Shown: positions 61,389 to 64,000 of the stretch, one piece after another
How positions within the stretch are numbered: position 1 is the first letter of the stretch
Layout of the letters: each line of letters begins with the position of its first letter
Assembly (NCBI GenBank): GCA_947447375.1
Contig: CANFJB010000013.1
Span: 22,227 to 86,226, forward strand
Direction of reading: 5' to 3'
Origin: Bacteroidota bacterium
GTDB taxonomy: Bacteria > Bacteroidota > Bacteroidia > Flavobacteriales > Flavobacteriaceae
Length of the DNA: 64,000 nucleotides
The notes under the pieces: generated by a model
Database searches by the model: none
What the model saw: the letters and a program-made list of their open reading frames with translations, nothing else
Told to the model about the DNA's origin: nothing
Program-made: the position numbers and the translations under genes

Positions 61389-64000
61389 TTATCTTTTCAA
61401 TGAGAAGTGTGAGCGGAAGACTCTTTTCTCACCTGTTTGAGGTTCTGAATAATCCACCGTAAACCAATAGTCGGTTGACATTAATGGTTCACCATTTAAT
61501 GTTCCGTCCCAACCCTCACCTGTAGGACTTATTTGTATAATTAATTTACCATATCTATCAAAGATGTATACTTTGGCAGTAGATCCTAAACCTACAATGT
61601 TCCATGTTTCATGGTAACCATCACCATTTGGAGTAAAATAAGTTGGATATCCAATAATAGTCACCAATTTGGTTAAATAAGTACAACCATTTGTATCTGT
61701 CACAGTTACAACGTGTGGTCCAGGCGAAACATCAGAAAATACATTTGATGATTGCGTTGGTCCATTATCCAATGAATACAACAATATTGCATTACCTCCT
61801 GTAACATCAACAGTAATTGTAGCATTATCACTAAATGCCAATGTTTCTGTTGTACTAATAGTAGTTCCAGGGAAAGAAGCAGTTACTATTGCTTGTGTCA
61901 CTACTGATTTACAACCTGTAGCTGTATTTGTTACTACTACTGAATAGGTTCCCGCCCTAGTTGCTTCGTAACTATTATTAACTGCTCCATTTATAACAAC
62001 ACCATTAAAATACCAAGCAAAATCATAAGTTACATTACTCAAGTGAGTGTCTAAAATATAATTTTGATAGGATACACCCGTAGCTTGATTTACGCAAATT
62101 ACCCCATCATTTATTTGAGATGCTGGCGCTGGGTTTACAGTTACAGTAATATTCAATGGAGTTCCAGAACAACCATTGGCTGTTGGAGTAACAGTATAAA
62201 TTGCCGTGCCTAAATTTGGTGATGCTGTCAATATATCATTTATTACTACTCCTGTACCCGCTTGTGCTCCTGTAACATTATTTGCATTTACTGTCCATGC
62301 AAATGTGGTCGCTGCAATACTTGGGAATAAAGAGATATTTGGTGTTTCACCACTACAAATTGTTGATGTAGAAGATCCAAATACTTCTGGTGTAGGATTA
62401 ACAATAATATTTACAGTTATTGGCGCTCCAGAACATCCATTAAATGTTGGAGTTATTGTATATCGAACAGACCCAGGAGAAGTTCCAACAGTAGTTAATG
62501 TTTGTGCAATAGCATTTCCTGTACCTGAAGATGCTCCAAATATTCCTGATTGGATAACGGTCCATGAGAAAGTTGTTCCAGCAACTGTACTAGTTAAAGC
62601 AATATTTGTAGTTGAAGAAGAACAAATTGTAGTTACAGCAGCATTAGCAGTAGCCACAGGAATTGGATTTACTCTTACTGTTACTAATATTGGAAGACCT
62701 GGGCAACCTCCAACAGTTGGTATTATTGAATAAACAGCTTCTCCAACGTTATTACTGGTTGTAGTTAAAACTTGTGAAATAGCATTTCCTGTTCCGTTGC
62801 TAGCACCAGTAACATTTGTTTGTACTACGTTCCAATTGAAAGCGGTACCAGCAACATTACTAGTTAATTGAATTGGCGAAACACTACCTGAACAAACCGA
62901 TTGTAATAAAGTGGAAGGCGTCAATACTGGAATCGGGTTAACAGTTATAGTTATTGGTGTTGCTGGACCTTGACAAACTCCTTCATTTGCCATAACAGAA
63001 TAAGTTACAGTTCCAGGAACTATACCTGTAGTTGTAAGAATTTGTGAAATAATCGATCCGTTACCAGCACTAGCGCCAGTAACCCCTGATTGGGTAATTG
63101 TCCAATTATATGTAGCTGTAGTAACATTACTAGAAAGAGCAATACCTGTTGGTTGACCAGAACAAATTGTAGGAGATGAAACAACCGAATTTACTAATGG
63201 TACCGGTATTACGGTAACTACAACTGAACCTGATTGACCTTGTGAACAAGCTGGTAATCCTGCTGCAAGTACGCTTACTAATTGATAAGTTGTAGTTGCA
63301 GTCAAATTACCTGTTGAAACTGAACCTAACCCTAAATTATTTAAAGTAGTAGTTTGGTTGGCACCTCCGTTTACTGTATAAGTAACTGTAGCGTTAGGAG
63401 TCCCTGTAAAACTAATTACACTTGAAGTATTATAACAAATTCTAGCATTACCAGAAATAGTTGCTGTTGGCAATGGATTTACTGTTACTGTTGCAGTTAT
63501 TGGTAATCCGGTACATCCACTTCCAGTTGGAGTAATTGTATAAACAACAGTTCCAGGATTAGCTCCTGTTACTGTTAATGCATCTGTAATTGTATTACCT
63601 GAAGCCGATGAAGCTCCTGTTATATTTGTTGCTGCTGAAGTCCAAACATAAGTGGTACCTATGGCATTACTAGTTAAGGCAATATTAGTTGTATCTAATG
63701 AACAAATAGTCACTAAAGAAGGTGTTGCTATTACTAATGGAATTGGATTAACAATAATATTAGTAGTTGCTATAACCTGTGCACATCCTGCAGCAGAAGC
63801 TATTGTGTAAGTAATCGTGTGATTTCCTGGAGTGCTTGTACTTGGAGTAATAGCTCCTGTAGTAGCATCAATTGTTAATCCTGCTGTTCCGCTATAAACA
63901 CCTCCAGTGTATCCTGCTGTTCCTGTTAATGTTACCGCTTGACCTGTTGTTAATGTTGTACAGAATGGGGTTCCTGCATAAGATATAGTCGCTGTTGGTA
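61389..64000 (-). CDS. repetitive secreted surface protein with gliding-motility-associated C-terminal domain (partial)
   Basis: Part of a very long secreted protein; the frame stays open to the right edge, so at least 870 residues are present and the N-terminus is missing. It consists of repeats of about 90 residues (PKD-like/SprB-like beta modules): each has a TICSG-type start, a WTV segment with VTGAS and GTGN, ends PTxNGCxGxPI then ITVTVNPIP. The C-terminus (YPTYFTPNGDGYHETWNI, IFDRYGKLI, GWDGTLNGEP) is a type B T9SS domain (CHU_C, TIGR04131). Such proteins act as cell-surface adhesins in gliding. The internal GTG at 63713 is not a true start. Confidence 0.93.
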   Translation of the reverse strand, partial: PTATISYAGTPFCTTLTTGQAVTLTGTAGYTGGVYSGTAGLTIDATTGAITPSTSTPGNHTITYTIASAAGCAQVIATTNIIVNPIPLVIATPSLVTICSLDTTNIALTSNAIGTTYVWTSAATNITGASSASGNTITDALTVTGANPGTVVYTITPTGSGCTGLPITATVTVNPLPTATISGNARICYNTSSVISFTGTPNATVTYTVNGGANQTTTLNNLGLGSVSTGNLTATTTYQLVSVLAAGLPACSQGQSGSVVVTVIPVPLVNSVVSSPTICSGQPTGIALSSNVTTATYNWTITQSGVTGASAGNGSIISQILTTTGIVPGTVTYSVMANEGVCQGPATPITITVNPIPVLTPSTLLQSVCSGSVSPIQLTSNVAGTAFNWNVVQTNVTGASNGTGNAISQVLTTTSNNVGEAVYSIIPTVGGCPGLPILVTVRVNPIPVATANAAVTTICSSSTTNIALTSTVAGTTFSWTVIQSGIFGASSGTGNAIAQTLTTVGTSPGSVRYTITPTFNGCSGAPITVNIIVNPTPEVFGSSTSTICSGETPNISLFPSIAATTFAWTVNANNVTGAQAGTGVVINDILTASPNLGTAIYTVTPTANGCSGTPLNITVTVNPAPASQINDGVICVNQATGVSYQNYILDTHLSNVTYDFAWYFNGVVINGAVNNSYEATRAGTYSVVVTNTATGCKSVVTQAIVTASFPGTTISTTETLAFSDNATITVDVTGGNAILLYSLDNGPTQSSNVFSDVSPGPHVVTVTDTNGCTYLTKLVTIIGYPTYFTPNGDGYHETWNIVGLGSTAKVYIFDRYGKLIIQISPTGEGWDGTLNGEPLMSTDYWFTVDYSEPQTGEKRVFRSHFSLKR

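Noticed and set aside
62206..62733. 175-codon ORF antisense to the surface protein
   Set aside because: Long open frames opposite repetitive Thr/Val/Asn-rich modules are common; the product is a repeat of low-information Val/Pro/Thr segments.
61389..64000. Possible CRISPR-like or tandem DNA repeat array
   Set aside because: The periodicity is about 270 bases, in frame and with diverged copies; it reflects protein modules, not short direct repeats with spacers.

Overview
The window is a stretch of chromosome from a Bacteroidetes bacterium, most likely a Flavobacterium or close relative in the Flavobacteriaceae. The evidence is the visibly A+T-rich sequence, type IX secretion (T9SS) sorting domains on three secreted proteins, the gliding-motility genes gldF and gldG, transketolase split into two genes, and repeated TAnnTTTG -10-type (called -7 in this group) promoter elements. 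No rRNA, tRNA, phage, insertion sequence or CRISPR array was recognised.

Layout. 1-5436: the 5' part of a UvrD/PcrA helicase gene (cut by the left edge), a TSUP permease, a secreted PNGase F-like glycosidase, a small membrane protein and split transketolase. 5437-5815 is gene-free and holds one copy of an interspersed hairpin element. 5816-11432 (+): tgt, an LptF/G permease, an EamA transporter, then a GT2 and a GT39 glycosyltransferase; a PAP2 phosphatase faces them. 12388-20677: accA, dnaB, a cysteine desulfurase, several small membrane or lipoproteins, an Smr protein, ornithine aminotransferase and a rhodanese. 20683-23574: a large secreted M4 metalloprotease. 23747-25447: a MarR / nitroreductase / YceI cassette. 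25567-30853: a glutamine amidotransferase (pabA/trpG), then a TetR-controlled EmrAB-TolC-type drug efflux operon behind a perfect 40-bp palindrome. 31053-37297: yaaA, an outer-membrane protein, rluD, a PASTA protein, ddl, a DUF433/DUF5615 toxin-antitoxin pair, coaD and a PhnA-like zinc-ribbon protein. 37375-42650: two small membrane proteins, an O-antigen ligase/TPR fusion, PhoH, a SAM hydrolase-like enzyme and a small monooxygenase. 42710-47885: gldF, gldG, dnaN and mnmE.

47964-54201 is a four-gene operon that joins a secreted beta-propeller protein to a complete RND efflux pump. It converges on a second, canonical AcrAB-TolC-like RND operon read from the other strand (54277-59970). 60120-61327 holds small hypothetical proteins, including a Lys-rich 49-residue ORF. 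61389 to the right edge is the C-terminal part of a very repetitive, gliding-associated secreted surface protein.

Three complete tripartite efflux systems (one MFS type, two RND type) in about 33 kb, together with envelope genes (LptF/G, Ddl, PASTA, O-antigen ligase, glycosyltransferases), make envelope transport the main theme. Most genes are ordinary housekeeping genes. The less explained signals are two related hairpin elements (5592-5665 and 34264-34337), two other long intergenic inverted repeats, the propeller-plus-RND operon, and lineage-specific motif changes in Tgt and ornithine aminotransferase. I did not find a clearly new biological system.
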